Counted from the first letter of the stretch, positions 47,201-60,728 are shown. The stretch is 64,000 nucleotides of DNA from Amborella trichopoda (GCF_000471905.2 NW_006499827.1:26426-90425); one strand, 5' to 3'. Notes: generated by a model from the sequence alone, not told the origin. Translations and numbers: made by a program.

Positions 47201-50200
47201 GTTGCTCCGAGATTCATTTGGAGGTGAGTCATTTTAAAATATATGGATTGTAAGATTTTGTTAGCATAGTGGTTTGCTTATTCTTTATTATGTTTCTGTA
47301 TAATCATCTGTATGGATTTTATTATGAAAGATTATCAGTGGTATATATATTAATTATTCCTGGAATAGTAGTTTTATCTACATGGAGTTTGAATTGGAAA
47401 TATGCCTGCCTAGAACTTACAATTGGAAGCACACTCATTAGGGGGTATGTATTTATTGACCTGCAAAAGCCTTTTTCTTTTTTTAGCTGTCTTAATATTT
47501 TGTCTTTTTCTTGATTCTTGACTCATTATTGTCATTCCGGTGGTACTGTTGTCATTGTTGTTTGTTTGAACATGTATATTTTGAGTGGATTGTTTGTTTG
47601 ATCGTGTTATTGACATTTTATTTGAAATGTATCAGGTACTGCAAGAACTTCATTGATTGTTACCATTGGTCCTTCACCACGCCATAGAGGAGAGACAGCT
47701 AGTACTATAATGTTTGGTCAAAGGGTGGGTTGCTCATATTTGGTTACTACTGTTATTTGTTTTAATGAAAATTATTGATTGTCAGTCTTGTAGTAATGGA
47801 TATGTCGACTTCGTGGGAAAATATGAAATTTCTTACTTTTGGTGCTTTCCATTGGCTGCCTCTATTCAGTCCACACAAACTTGTTCGTAATGTTCAAATT
47901 GTTAAAGTAGTTGATGTGTTTTCTGATTATAAACTTATTTCCTGTACTGATAATAGTCTTAATTTGGTTTAGTAATATGTGTCTTAGAATATGGTTCGAC
48001 TTTTTAATGTGTTGAGGGCCTCGAGGGTGGATATTTGATGTAGTGAATGCTACTCTAATCTTTGCTTCGAATGAATATTTGTCCAAAATGCCAAATGTTA
48101 AATTTTGAGTGGTTTACAATTTGGAAAAGAAACACTTACAGTAGTGTGAAGGAAGTTGGTGACGTCTCTGCATCCTGGTCTTGTTCTTGCATACATCCTG
48201 TGTGTTACATGCACAGATTTGGGGCAGTGGGTATAAGTAATATGCTTTTATTTGTGTTCTTGTTGGCCTCTTTACCTTGGCATGTATATTTTTCCTTTGC
48301 TTCTTATGTTGACATGCACCAATAGCATTATATGCATTGAAGCTGCATTCTAACATATTACCCATATGATCTGGAAGTGTTCTATGAGATGTCTTGACAC
48401 ATCAACTTGTATTGGTTACCTGTGAATGAGGAACGACTGCATTTATACTGTTAGACCAATTTTGGAAATCCGGTAAATGCCATTGACTCTTAATGATAAA
48501 CACGTCCTGCAAAGTATTGGACATGCTTGCAGCACTTACTGGAAGGTTTGGACAGTTTCTTTCAAGCCTTGAAGTAGTGCTGAAATTTTGTGTACTTCGT
48601 TTGATGTTTTGAAAATTGTCACTCAATTGTCTCTCTTCTCCCAATTTGAACTACTTTTTGTTTATTTGAATATTACGTTTATTTTCCTAGCCATATGTTC
48701 ATTGACTTGTTCCCTGATGGTTTCCTCTAGTTCAATTTTTGTGAACTGTGGTATCAAATACCACAGACATGTTCTAGACCTGAAACCTTCATGGGTGTCT
48801 GCAAAAATGCTCCTATTGGGCAGGCGTTCAATTTTTCCTAACTAGAAATGTCCAGGGAGTGATGTGGGAGTAGGATAGGGAGCAAGGGGTGGGAGGTGGG
48901 GGAGGGGGGAAGGAGTGTTGAAACTGTTTTCTTTTATGAGCTACTCATAATTGCAATAGGTTGGAGGCTTTGTTTCAAGAGAGGGAACTCTGCCTTAGAA
49001 TGGGGATCCTAAAACTAAGTCTCTAGGAATTATCGAAATATTGTGTTTGCCAGATTGCTTGTGTTTCGTTTGAAATTATTGGCCCTTCAAGTTATGTCCT
49101 TAGACATGCTGAGCAAAGCATGGTGTGTGTTGTTGCAACATATTTTTTATTCTATGGATCTTTGAGTAGCTGCTGTTTTGGTCTTTTATACTCTTTAAAG
49201 GTCACTGTTCTTGTTTTATTGATTCAAGAAAAAGATTGTTATTGTATTTCCTAGGATATCTCCCGATAGATTTGCATGCACTGGAAAAGAAATTCAAATG
49301 TATCCTTTGATTTTTTTTGACTTTGGTCTTTTATTTCATCTGGCACTTAATTGGTATTGAGGCAAATTTTCTTTGTGAAAGAAGTTCATGCTTTCGAATA
49401 TCACCGAACTTTAAAGTATACCTTACTTTCTGATTGTCTTTGTTGCACAGCCATTGCCAGGAAAAGGTCGGTACTCGACATTATTTTCTTGGTTGCATGT
49501 TAGCCATGTATGGCTTATGTTTTTGTTCACTTACAGAATCTGAAGCTGTATGATTTGAAATCGATTTAAAGTTCTTTTTGGTATATCTTCTTTTGTTGAG
49601 TTCATTCATGGTGGAAATTTGTTCTCGTTTTAGGCAATGAAAGTGGAGAACATGGTGAAACTTAAGGAAGAATTTGATTATAAAAGCCTATGCAGAAAAC
49701 TGGAGAGAGAACTGGACAAAGTGCTAGCTGAAAATGAGCGACAAAAGAAGTTTTTTGAGGATGAGATCGAGAAAATATCTATTGAAGCACAAGAACGCAT
49801 AAGTATGGCTGAAAGGAAGTACGCGGATTCTTTGGAGGTTAGTCTCTCCACAATTTGGGAACCCAGCTAGTCAACCTGGACTTGCCTGAGTTGGACACGC
49901 CCAGTGTATGGCCGGGTCAGTTCAGGGTGACACCCAGACCAGGTTTTGTAATTATTTTCATGGGTTTAAAATATAGATTTCATAACAAATCGGAAAATAC
50001 CCACCTGGTCAATTTCCTTGACCCACCTAGTTGCCATGTCCACCCGAACCTATTGAGCATCCAGTTCTGAGTTTGGTTTCGGGTTTGCGAACTGCAAGTT
50101 TTTCATACAATTTATCTGATTCTGTTTAATATTGTCTTGCCAAATTTGTCTTTTTTCTCATGCTCTACTCCCAATCTTTTATATTTTGATTGAAAAGTTA

Positions 50201-53200
50201 TGTACCTAGTAATTCTTTGCTGATTTATTTTTGGACTTGTTTTTTTGGTGAAGGGATGAAATCATTATCACTTTATTGATCTCTTTTTTTTATAATTGCT
50301 TTTAATACTTTCTGGAAAGCCTTTAAGATCAAGTACTGGTTGGCCTGACCTCAAACTGACTCATACATAACTTCTTTTCATTAGTCATTTTGAATTGCAC
50401 TCACATTTTGATATTCACAGTTCCATTACTACCATATTTTAGTTTCGAGCGAAGCAACACTATGAAAACCAGAAAATCTGGAATGTAAACTCTCGTCAAT
50501 TACGGTTCATTCGATTGCTTGGTGCACCTGAAAAACAAACTTACCAAATCTTAATGTGTGACTGCTATAGATCTAGCAAACGGCTTTACCAAGGCAGTTG
50601 GAAAGAACTTTTTGTACCATGCTTCAGGCTTGGTTAGTTGGACATCCCCAATAGCCTTGTGCCTACTTGATGAGCGTGAGGTTGACAGGGGATTCTAAAA
50701 TGAAACATGAAGTACATTGGGGACAGTCTCATTTTATGAGTTTGAGTAGTGGTTTTCTAGTATTCTTTGCGCATTATAGTGAATCACTAATTTTTGAAAG
50801 GGAATCCTTGAAAGTTTTACGATGGGCCCGTAAGTGGGGTTGGGGTGCTTTATCCTCGGAGGCTAGCTGCTGTGATGGATGATATTTGGCCAATGCAAGG
50901 GGCAGGACGTTCTGTTCCATCAATTTGGAAGATGGCAAATGAGACTGTGGACTTCTTAACCTATATTGGAAGCAGTCCAGTGATACACTTAGTAGGCAAT
51001 AAGCCAACATTATCGCCTGATGTCGAGGGTCATCCTCTTCCCTTAGTGTACTTATCTTTCAGCTCTCTTCTCTACCTCCTGTTTGCGTGTGTCGTTATTT
51101 ATCTGCTACTTTGCAACGACTAGATGTAATAATTACATGTACTTTCTTGTCTTATCTTTCAGATAAAAAGAATAAAAATACTTTGATGCCCCTCTGCCCC
51201 TAAAGTGGAAACTAACGAATTTCACCGGGTCAGCCTCCACTCAACCTGCTCACTGCCAGATCCCATACGTCTATCTCAAATTCCACCATGCACAATGGCA
51301 GGGTCAGTTAAGGGCTTGGGAGCTACTGAAGTTTACAGTTCAGTGGCCTTGCTATCATGGGGGACCCACCTTTCCATTCCCATATGCATCATCAAGCACT
51401 TCCCTGAACTCAATTTTTGACCTAATACCTGTCTATAGCATCATCGCTAACGTGCATCATCAAGCCTAACTTTTATGGCTGATAAACTGAAGAATTATAA
51501 AGCACCAAGATATAATCTCTGAAGGTCGATCAAAGCTAAACCAGAAGCTCCAGCAAACCCTTCAACCAATCATCCACTCACTATGCAACTGAAAATCTCT
51601 CATATCATCACATATAAGAATAGGAAAAGGAGGGTTCCTGCCTTACTGGTATTGTGCTAAAAAAATAACCTCTTACAGTTCCCTTTGCCATAATAGATAG
51701 GTGTTGTCAAGTTTCTAAAACAAACACTCCTTCACGGCCTTGACCTGCTTCTGGGCCTCATCCTTTACATTATATTCTAGAATGCCCAGACCAAGCACTT
51801 ATGGACAACCATTGCAACATTCGTAATCTACCTGACTCAGGCCAATGCATTGTAGCATGGAGGTATACTGGGTCTTATCTTTTCTTCCATTGTCATAGAT
51901 AATTTCTTGGCAACAATTCTGGCAGGGCTTCTGACCATTCTATAAGGTATGAAGTCAAAATCTTTTTCTGCTCCTTCCACTTCCTGTACAAGGACCATAA
52001 AATCACATTTATCCCCTTACTCCATCACCTCTCCCTTAACCTCCCATTCTGCATCTCTCCATCTTGTGGTTTTGTACAAGGACCATAAAAAATCACATTC
52101 GCCTCTTTACATCTCCTTGCTGATGCACACATATGTGCTGGCTATATATATTTTCTGATGCTGCTACTAGCTATCTATTTAAGTTTGTTAAATTGTTACT
52201 CGAGAAAGCTTTGGCTGTTCTTTGGATGAAAATGTGCTAAAAAATTTCATTCAACTACTCTTTTCGTTTTTAGTATGCTTGCCATGCATTCTCTCTCTTA
52301 TTTAGGCTCAGCCTTTTTTATGTGGATGCTTTATTTTAGCTGATATAGAGGACATCTGTGATTCTTACTGTAGTGTGAAAGATTGAAGTATCAGAAGGAG
52401 TATATGGAAGCAATCAGGAAACTTGAGGAACAGTGGAAAATTAATCAGCAAAAACTAAGTAATGGCAGACTTGAAAAGGAAGCCAAAGACAAGGGCATAG
52501 ATGAGACTCGTGTGCAGGAGGTTTGTTTTCTTTCCTACTTTGATATCCTTTCTACTGTCATCTTTGTTATCTTGGATTTTTATCTTTTGATTTTTATCTT
52601 GTGTTGGACCCTTGCATGACCATTTATTTGCCAATCTAGGCAAGGGGTTTTTCCAATACACACACATACGAATATATCATTTCAAAAGAACTAGTTTAAA
52701 TGTAAATATCATAAAATATGGCACAGATGCAGATAGTTCTTGTAATATTATGTCATTTGTACTCCAGTGGTGGCTGGTTCTTTTTGGTAGGTGGTGGCTG
52801 GTTCTTTTTGGTAGGAGTTGGACTGGGTTAGAGTCTCACCACCATCACTTGCATTTTGTATGTTTCTGAACACTGACAAACAGGATTCGTAAAATAAAAT
52901 TCTGAATGGATTGGTGGGTTCCAGATAGACAGGCTAGTGGATTGGTGGGTTGGACTACCTTATTGGTTGGTTCATTTGAGTAGGACCTGGCCCCCCACCT
53001 CCCACTGTTTTTGTTTTGGAGCCTCTGAAAGGTTTTGGCTTGATCCAAACCCTGGATCTGAACTGCACCTGTCTGGCCTCGTTTTCTTGAGCTATACTGT
53101 TGACTATTTTTCTCCTTTTGCATTTCTTTTGGGAATTGTCTGCTATTTGTTTCTTGGATTAGTTAGAGTTCATTTTTTTGCTTGTTCGCCTCAGTTGAGT

Positions 53201-56200
53201 TAATTATGTGTCCTGATCAATCTATATACAGTAATTTTAAGGAACTAAGTTCTTTACCTCTAATTTCTAGTTTTTAGTACGGGAGTTTCATTCCTTCTCT
53301 AGAGTCACCTTTAGGCTTCATTGTTGGATTTGGGCCTGAAAGTCAAATGACCGGGATTTGACTTTCTAAAGTCCTTCAACTTTATGAGCTTGGTTGAGTA
53401 AACTGGACATATAATTTGACTGAGAGTATGAAAGGATAGAGGATGTAGAAATCTTTGTCATTCTTCTATTGGTAAGTTTAATACGGGGCTAGAAATCACC
53501 TTTCCTTCCTGGCTTCTCATTTGTTTACATTGATTTGTATGTCGCATTTTTCCATATGAGTTTCTCATGTGCTGAGGTATGTCTGAATGATAAAATACCA
53601 TTTTTCTATTTTCCAGGCAGCAGGTTTGTCTGCTTCTGACGATGTTGTGGAGCTCAAAAAGTTGCTTCAGAAGGAAATTCAGTTGAGACAAGCTGCTGAT
53701 CAGGAGATCAATGATCTAAAAAGTCAATTGGTGCAACCGAAAAAATTAGAGGTTTAATACCTGTGTCATTAATTTTTCTGAAGAGCTTGTTACATCTTTA
53801 TATTATGATTTTATTCTACATTTCCCTTCTTGATCTGCTTTAACCTGATTTTGTGAATGCCCCAGACTGCAGACAATGTTGAGTTTTTGAAACTTGGTAA
53901 GATGCTGGAAGATGAAGCTCGTCAAAAACAAAAGCTTGAAGAGGAGATACAAGTACTAAAGAATCAATTGTTGCAAATGAGTTTTGAAGCTGATGAGGTT
54001 AACTTTTTTTTTTTTCCATTTTATACCACTTTTTTATTTGTTTTGATAGTTTATGGAAATGTGTTGTAATAACTAGTAAGTATGCTTGATCTTTCTCTTA
54101 AATATTTAGTTTTTATGATGCATCAGAAAACGTTCAAATTGCCTTTCCAAAAAAGAGAAACTCTTAATTTGGTATTCAATGTGGCTAATATTTTCTAGTG
54201 TTAGGCGTGTCCTCGTTTGATTTATCAAATGCTGAAAGTATGTTGCAACACTTATAATTTGTATTACATGTTGCTTGAGTCTTATGTGTTGACTTCATTA
54301 TATGTGCATGCTGTTAGACAAGGCGGAGTCTTGATAGAGGAGGTTCTGGTAAGATTTTTACTGGCATAGATGCCCTTATGGCCGCAGTTAAGCATCCATA
54401 CACTAAAGATTCAGGGAATGGGCAGAAAGCATCCATCGCGAAACTCTTTGAGCAAGGTTGTTACACTTTTCTTTGCTGTTCTCTTTCCAGACGTGTATAT
54501 TATCAGTATCTTTTGCTTGGTATTGTTACCTGTCTCCATTCTCTAACTGGACCTCATAGATTTCTCTAATGTGCCAGTGGGACTGCAAAAGATCTTATCC
54601 TTGCTCGAATCAGAGGATCCTGATGTGCGGATTCATGCAGTGAAAGTGGTTGCTAACCTTGCAGCAGAAGGTACCTATAGCTCTTTTTATTTATATAACT
54701 ATTAGCCCTTTTTCTTGGTGATGAGGTTATAATGATCTGCTTGTATTAACTTTATAATTGATGCTTGAAGAAATCTACCTGTTGCATTTTACATTTGTTA
54801 ACTGATATAACTGGCCTGGAGTGTAATTTTGTTTCTTTGGCTTGATGATTACTGGCTTACCCATAATAGAGATTCCAAAATTCCACAATTGATGCTCGTC
54901 TTGATGATTACTGGCTTACCCATAATAGAGATTCCAAAGTTCCACAATTGTTTCATCCATCGACACTTTTTTGAGTGCATGCGTAGCTTGATTGCTAAAC
55001 CGGCATAGCAAATACATTTGATAGTTCTATTTTGTGACTGTTCTTAGAAGGATGCTCTCAATGTGATGGCTTGCCTGCTAATTGCTCATATAGCTGTTTT
55101 GACTTGGAAGGAATAAATTCATCATTGAATGATAGAAAAGGATGGACCATGGCGGTGGCTTTTAATTTGAATACTAGCATCTACATTTTCAATTGTCTTT
55201 CTTTAGTTTCACGTGATAAAAAAAACTCTTTCTTTGCACAGTATTATTTGATAAAATAATGTAGGTGATAGGAAGCACTTGATGTAGGTGATAGGAAGCA
55301 CTTGACCTTTCATTTGTTTTACGAAGCAGCATGGATGCAAATGCAGACATAAAATTCAGTGATAATCTCATTGGGAATTCTCCCCATACATGATATAACT
55401 TGCCAACTACATCTTATGAGAAGGACAATATTGAAAGCATGCCAATGATGACCCTGCTGAGTAAAATCTATGCTTCTTTGGACTTCATAAAAAGCTGAGA
55501 TGTCAGGGTAGTCACAGTTATGTGTGATAATTGACAACATCCTTGGAATTGCTCAGTTCAGGTTTGCAAGGATATGGTTTGCTGTAACATTTTGGGATTT
55601 TGTGGGAACTTTAACTATCAGAGTATCCTTTCTAGCGAAATGTTCTAATCCATGGAGCAGTCTTTGTTACATATCATTTGAAGTTTCTTAAATATAGTTT
55701 CTTACAGTAAAAAATGGCCGACCTTGAGATTTTATTATCTTTAAACAAGAAAAATTATATTATATGGAGCAAATGGGCTTATGTGAAATGCAAACTGATA
55801 GGAACATTGCTGCAAATATTTTTACCATTACTTGTTCATTGTCATAAATAATAAATAAGTTTATTTTGAACATTTGTTGGTAGGATACATGGTATTGCCT
55901 AAAAATATGTTTTTTCTTAGTATTAAATGAGGTTGTCTATAAGTACACAGCAATTGTGACGTTTGTTAATTTGCCAAGAACAGAAGCAAATCAGGAGAGG
56001 ATTGTGGATGCTGGTGGGCTCACTTCCTTGTTGATGCTCCTGAGAAGCTCAGAGGATGAGACAATCCGCAGGGTTGCAGCGGGTGCAGTTGCCAACCTTG
56101 CAATGAATGGTATGCTTGTTGAATGGCTGATGAGTGTTTGAGTCTCCCGGGCTCTTTTTTATTTTTTATTTTTTATTTTGGGATCAGCATTATGAGCCTC

Positions 56201-59200
56201 CTATGATGACTGGTTTCTTTATTAAGAAAGTTTGTCCAGTCGCCCAACTGAAGTCAAATTGGGGATTAGGCAATTAAAAACAGGGGCTTGACTGCTTTGT
56301 TGAATTTTCTCACTTCTATTTTTTCTGCTCTTGGCATTTCTTAATTATAAATACCCATAGTGTACTCGAATCATGAATTAATTATGTACACTACAATGAT
56401 GTAGTTTATTATCCTTCTTTTATCAATACAAGTTTCAAAAAGGGAAACTTTTTTACTACTATCACCAACTTCCGACTGACATGCTGATGCAATTCACTTC
56501 TTTAGCGGTCAACTTCCAATTTGACTTCCACATTTTGAACATAGAGTGTTGTTTCTACCGCTCTGCTGTGCACATCTTTATTGGAGATTGTTGCATTTAA
56601 TAATTTTTCTCGTGTTTGTGCTTAACAGAAACTAACCAGGAACTCATAATGGATCAAGGGGGCATAAGTTTATTATCAGCGACAGCAGCTGAGGCTGAGG
56701 ATCCTCAAACTCTTCGGATGGTAGCGGGAGCCATTGCAAATTTATGTGGAAATGGTGAGTTCCATTACTTTTGTTGCTAATGTTTGTTGGCTTTATTCGA
56801 TTGGCAGATTAGGATTACCATTGTATTAATGGGAGATTAATAATCACAATCAGAAAAGTAATGTGTGTATAATAGGAGCTCATAACATTGGAAGTTCTAA
56901 CTGGCATTGCATATAGCTATTTCATGTCCTCCCAATCTTCTCTTTTATTTACTTACATGGTTCAAGATCCTTTTTGTTACTTGGCCCCATATTTGGTAAA
57001 CTTTGTGTCACTAGCATTTGCTTGTGCCATATGACAGTCACGCTTGAGTGAGCACCTTGCATATTTTCTCCAATGTCTCTATCGTCATGCTTGTTCTTGT
57101 TGTCAATTACTAAGAAAAGAAAAGAGGAATCTCATAAGTATGGCTCGAAAATTTCACAGTTATTGACATCCTGTATCCTTAGAAATAAGGGGAAGAGCAG
57201 GTGTTGCAATGGAAACGAGACTGAAGTTTATCACTATTTAGAAGCTAGAAGAATCTTCTTGCACAGTACTTTATTGGACATAATTGATGGGGACAAAACA
57301 AAATTTTACCATTTTAGTGGTATTTGCCAATATCAGTTTCTTTATCTAATCAAAGAAGAAAAGGAAAAGCAACTAACCTCATTGTGTGAATCAATGAGGG
57401 TAAAAATAATCATGGTGTGAATTTGAAGTTTGAGCTTGGGAGTTGTTAAACTGGCAAGAAGGCCAAATACCCAATGCCTTGTGCTAAGCACTGTTGAGTC
57501 ACTACTTGCTGAACTTTCATTTCGGATAAGGCACTTTCTTCTTTTGTATATATCTTTTAAGAGTGAAATTAATTTTTTCTTTCTTCAGACAAGTTACAAA
57601 CAAAGCTGAGAGGTGAAGGTGGTATAAAGGCATTGTTGGGAATGGTCAGATGTGCGCATCCTGACGTACTTGCCCAAGTGGCTCGTGGTATTGCGAACTT
57701 TGCGAAATGTGAGTCAAGGGCGTCTACTCAAGGTAAATGCTGCACTCTTCTCTCATTAATATAATTTACGGAAATCAGTGTTTTAAAAAATGTCGATCTA
57801 GAACTTGATTGGGGATCAGTGGAAACGGATCCACTGCCCGGTGAGAACCGGGAATCAGACTGGTTCCCACATTATTGGAACCAGCTGATTATGTTTAGGA
57901 ATTGTGCGACCTGGACCTCTTGTTTCCCACGATTTTAAGTTGTGTTATTATTATTTTTCTCTTTTTTATTTTTTTCCATTTTTTTATTGACGATTCTCAC
58001 TCAGGAGTATCGGTAAGATTGCTGATCCGGAGTGGTTTCCCAGATGGCTGGCTCACCTTCCCATTCTGTGTTTTAAAACATTGATGAAATTATATCATAA
58101 TCCAATGGTGAACGATACATGGTACTATTAAGGACTATCCATCAGCCATTCTTGACGCTGGATCATTGAAGGAAAACACGGGTGGTCTATCCGATAACTG
58201 CCCGGTTAGATCGGAACCGGTCAGTTCCAATTTCGGCCGGTTTTGGTGACTTGCCGAGTATTTTTAAATTTTTTAACATTTTTTTTAATATAAAATCCTA
58301 AAAAATAAGAGATTTTTTTGAATGTTTTTCATCATTATGGCAAAATATTGGAAATTGTTTTGGCTGTTAATACTTATTTTTACATTTTCCCATCGTTTTT
58401 GGAAAATTTCAAAAATACCCCTGGGCACAGATTCTTTAAAATCCATTTTTTCATTAATTTTCAGCTTCATTTGGATGTGTTTTGTTTAATCATTATTTAA
58501 ATATGTTTTTCATATGTTATTAGAGTTTTTTTGTATTTTATTTAACACTTTTTTGATTGCCCGGGACTTGCCCGGTTAGAACAGTTGAACTGGCCGGCTG
58601 GTTAGGCCGGTTCAACCACTTCCGGGCTCATATCTTGTTGACCGTTCCGGTTTGATTTTTCTTGCACTACGCTGGATGGTGTAATGTTAACTGTGCCCTA
58701 ATAAAGGTTGGGGTCCTTCTTGTCCAATTTCAGGAATGAAAGGTGGGTGTGCCTTTGTCAATAATGTATCCCATACTCCTTTGGATTATGATACTTTCTT
58801 TACTATCTACATGCTGCCTCTGCTGGGTATACGTGGTTCTTGTGGCTCTCTAACTTCTACAACTTAGGTTGAATATCGATGTCGGAAATAATTTGAAATT
58901 GCTCATTTGAACTTCTTGTTTAAAGCTTTTTTAAAATATAATCGTGGTCCTCAGCTGAAACGTTTTATTTAAAATTGTATTTAACTTGGCATATTTCAGC
59001 TGAAAATTTTGAAATTATCAGCTTTTACATTAAATAAGCTTTCATCTGTTTCTTTTGATAAAGATAGCTGCTCAATTCAGTATGAGATATTCAATTTTGG
59101 ATTAATATCAGTCTAGCCTTGGTCGAAATAGTTGTGAAAACCAAAATTTGAGTCTTGGTCTGAACTTTAAATGGTAGATATGTGTGCTACAGGGACTAAA

Positions 59201-60278
59201 AGTGGGAGGTCGTTACTAATCGATGATGGGGCGCTCCCTTGGATTGTGCAAAATGCAAACAATGAAGCCTCTCCAATCAGGCGCCATATTGAGCTTGCAC
59301 TCTGCCACCTGGCACAACATGGTGAGTGGCTCATGGTCCTTGTATCTTTGTCCTTATACTTTTTAAAAGAATAGCTGCAATTACCTTTTAACATAAAAAA
59401 ACAGGTGAAATTTAACAAAGCTCTCACGAGATATGAAATATTTAACAAATTTATCGATATTATTTGATTTTATTTCAAAATACCCATGAAAAAGACACAA
59501 GATCATGAGTGGAATAGTTGCAAATGTGTAAAACTCTAAAAACTGCATCTCTCATGGGTTTTGTGATAAACCTCCCCAAAAAAAGACCTTTTTGAGCAAT
59601 GCCAAATCTTGTTCTTGAGAATCACGTGGTTGTCAATGTCTTGACGGATATATTCATATAGGTTTTTCTTGAGGAATTCACGGGGAAAACTGAGAAAGAA
59701 AATTTGAATCACAGGGAAGTATGCATCATAAATTATATGAAGGAAACATGATAATCTTCTATTTTTCAATTTTTGTAACTTATTATTTCATAATTTTTAA
59801 ACTTTTATTTTTCTTTTAAACTTATTGAAACTGAAGAATAATTTTAGTCCATTGTCATGTAGAAATCAATGATAAATATGGTGAAATCTTGCAAAACACA
59901 CTTAAGGGAAAAATCTTGCAATATTGAGTTGTCTGTGTCCACACAGTGTGTGCATGCGAAATGATGTGGCAGTCTTGCAATGTTTTGGTGTGACCTGAAA
60001 ACATGGGGATTATCTCGTTTTTACATCTCTACTTAAAATAAAAACGGCGCCATATTCTGTATGTTTCTATGATATTGACCCCATATGTCCCTCTACATCC
60101 ATGGTGTTTCATCTCAGAAGTGAATGCTAAGGATATGATAGCTGGAGGTGCGCTATGGGAGCTTGTAAGAATTTCAAGAGAGTGTTCAAGAGAGGATATA
60201 AGGACTCTAGCGCGTCGAACTCTAACTTCAAGCCCCACTTTCCAAACAGAATTGAGGCGATTACGCATAGAGTGTTGA
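38296..60278 (+). CDS. ARK: armadillo repeat-containing kinesin (ARK / KIN-U), 19 exons, 918 aa
   Basis: Plant-type ungrouped kinesin with N-terminal motor and C-terminal ARM repeats. Family members (Arabidopsis ARK1-3) act on microtubules in root hairs and roots. Coding exons: 38296-38479, 44830-44930, 45042-45164, 45653-45838, 46065-46286, 46399-46564, 47074-47223, 47636-47724, 49634-49837, 52374-52520, 53617-53751, 53866-53997, 54318-54456, 54578-54670, 55984-56109, 56629-56754, 57589-57732, 59193-59321, 60118-60278. Every intron is GT-AG and phases agree, giving 2757 nt with a TGA stop. Motor motifs: GQTGTGKT (150-157), SSRSH (264-268), DLAGSE (317-322), then [13 protein letters not shown]. 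The coiled coil runs from about 408 to 615 and ARM repeats from about 655 to the end ([45 protein letters not shown]). All catalytic motifs are intact and no frameshift is seen. Which of ARK1/2/3 is closest cannot be settled here. Confidence 0.95.
39917..41250 (+). repeat. intron repeat unit A with RNase H remnant
   Basis: It starts CATGGGGGATGTTGGAG and aligns along its length with unit B: CCCATTTTCACAAAA, GAAGATGGTATTTAGTGGTG, CATGGAGATTATCTGATGAA, TTCTTATTAACAATATTATA, AGAAATTCCATTAGG. At 40168-40500 a frame gives [20 protein letters not shown] and [12 protein letters not shown], then in shifted frames [15 protein letters not shown] and [14 protein letters not shown]. These are the RNase H blocks of plant LINE polyproteins. 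Stops and frameshifts show it is dead. Confidence 0.7.
41726..41760. repeat. perfect 13-bp inverted repeat (hairpin) in intron 1
   Basis: AGAATCAGCAACA and TGTTGCTGATTCT are exact complements separated by nine bases. The stem is too short for a plant miRNA precursor by itself. Function unknown. Confidence 0.8.
42293..43720 (+). repeat. intron repeat unit B with RNase H remnant
   Basis: Diverged direct copy of unit A. The RNase H end is clearer here: [20 protein letters not shown] followed by [20 protein letters not shown] at about 42837-42960. The N-terminal block (FDG-type) is eroded. A long (CT)n run sits at about 43480-43505 where unit A has none. Confidence 0.7.
44830..47724 (+). other. 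kinesin motor domain exons (2-8)
   Basis: Residues about 62-407. Exon 2 opens with the first strand ([11 protein letters not shown]), exon 4 carries the P-loop GQTGTGKT, exon 5 switch I (NTESSRSH), exon 6 switch II (DLAGSE), exon 7 the alpha-4/L12 region ([21 protein letters not shown]) and exon 8 the end of the motor ([21 protein letters not shown]). Introns here are mostly short, from 112 to 509 bp. Confidence 0.95.
49634..54456 (+). other. neck and coiled-coil exons (9-13)
   Basis: Residues 408 to about 659. [19 protein letters not shown] marks the junction after the motor, followed by heptad-rich, Glu/Lys/Leu-rich sequence in exons 9-12. Exon 13 is a more divergent linker ([20 protein letters not shown]) leading to FEQ at the start of the ARM region. 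Coiled coil supports dimerisation. The exact register was not computed. Confidence 0.85.
50660..51125 (+). repeat. RNase H remnant in intron 9
   Basis: Frames read [16 protein letters not shown], then in another frame [13 protein letters not shown] and [20 protein letters not shown]. This order corresponds to the D-block, PWRL-block and terminal D-block of the RNase H remnants in intron 1, though the residues are further diverged. It is the weakest of the RNase H calls. Confidence 0.4.
54842..54959. repeat. 59-bp tandem duplication in intron 14
   Basis: Copies start at 54842 and 54901 (TTGATGATTACTGGCTTACC), differing at very few bases. In the same intron, a 23-bp unit GTAGGTGATAGGAAGCACTT is repeated at 55261 and 55284. 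Confidence 0.85.
57780..58670. repeat. CCGGTT-rich repeat element in intron 17
   Basis: The left part has GGATCCACTGCCCGGTGAGAACCGGGAATC. The middle and right parts have CGGAACCGGTCAGTTCC, GGCCGGTTTTGG and TGGCCGGCTGGTTAGGCCGG. Such CCGGTT/AACCGG-dense blocks with AT-rich interior resemble a degenerate plant DNA transposon. The ends are not resolvable by eye. Confidence 0.4.
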
Positions 60279-60652
60279 TAGGCAGCAAGTTTTGGTATGA
60301 CAAATATTGCCCTTGCATATAGCCATGTTTGCTAGGCTACTTTGCTTAGTTATTAAAAAGAAAAGGGAAAAAAGGGAGGCGCCATTTCGCTTGGCTTGAG
60401 CTGAAGAGGCTTCTTTAGATAGGAATAAAGAGGCCTGTGATAAGCCGGGGGTGGTTTTTGGAGCCTTTGCCAGGTTGTGTAGTGGAAAGGGTCTTGTTTA
60501 TAAAGCTTTTTGCAGTTCGTTTCTGTGATCTTATGCTTTGGGAGTGGAAGTGTAAAAATTATTGGGCCCTTATCCCTGTATCTGAAATGCATCCTCTCGT
60601 CAATTGATAAGTTTGAGAACCTGTATGATGTTATGATGATGTAGAAATATTG

Positions 60653-60690
60653 CTCTCTCTCTCTCTCTCTCTCTGTCACTCTCTCTCTCA
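60653..60690. repeat. (CT)n microsatellite in the kinesin 3' region
   Basis: CTCTCT run interrupted once by TGTCA, about 375-410 bp after the stop codon. It is probably within or just beyond the 3' UTR. Confidence 0.85.
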
Positions 60691-60728
60691 TTTTATATCT
60701 CTAATTCTTGCCTCTGGAAAGATATCTC

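Larger units (their letters stand above)
54578..60278 (+). other. armadillo-repeat exons (14-19)
   Basis: Residues about 660-918. Each of exons 14-18 contributes about one 42-residue ARM unit, all with phase-1 boundaries, the pattern expected when exon borders follow repeat borders. The last exon ends [20 protein letters not shown] repeats in this family mediate protein binding and localisation. Confidence 0.9.

Noticed and set aside
51205-51420. 71-residue frame in kinesin intron 9
   Set aside because: No domain and no codon pattern. It sits between the RNase H remnant and exon 10 and reads as intron.
57073-57420. 115-residue frame in kinesin intron 16
   Set aside because: No family features and it lies between well-defined splice sites.
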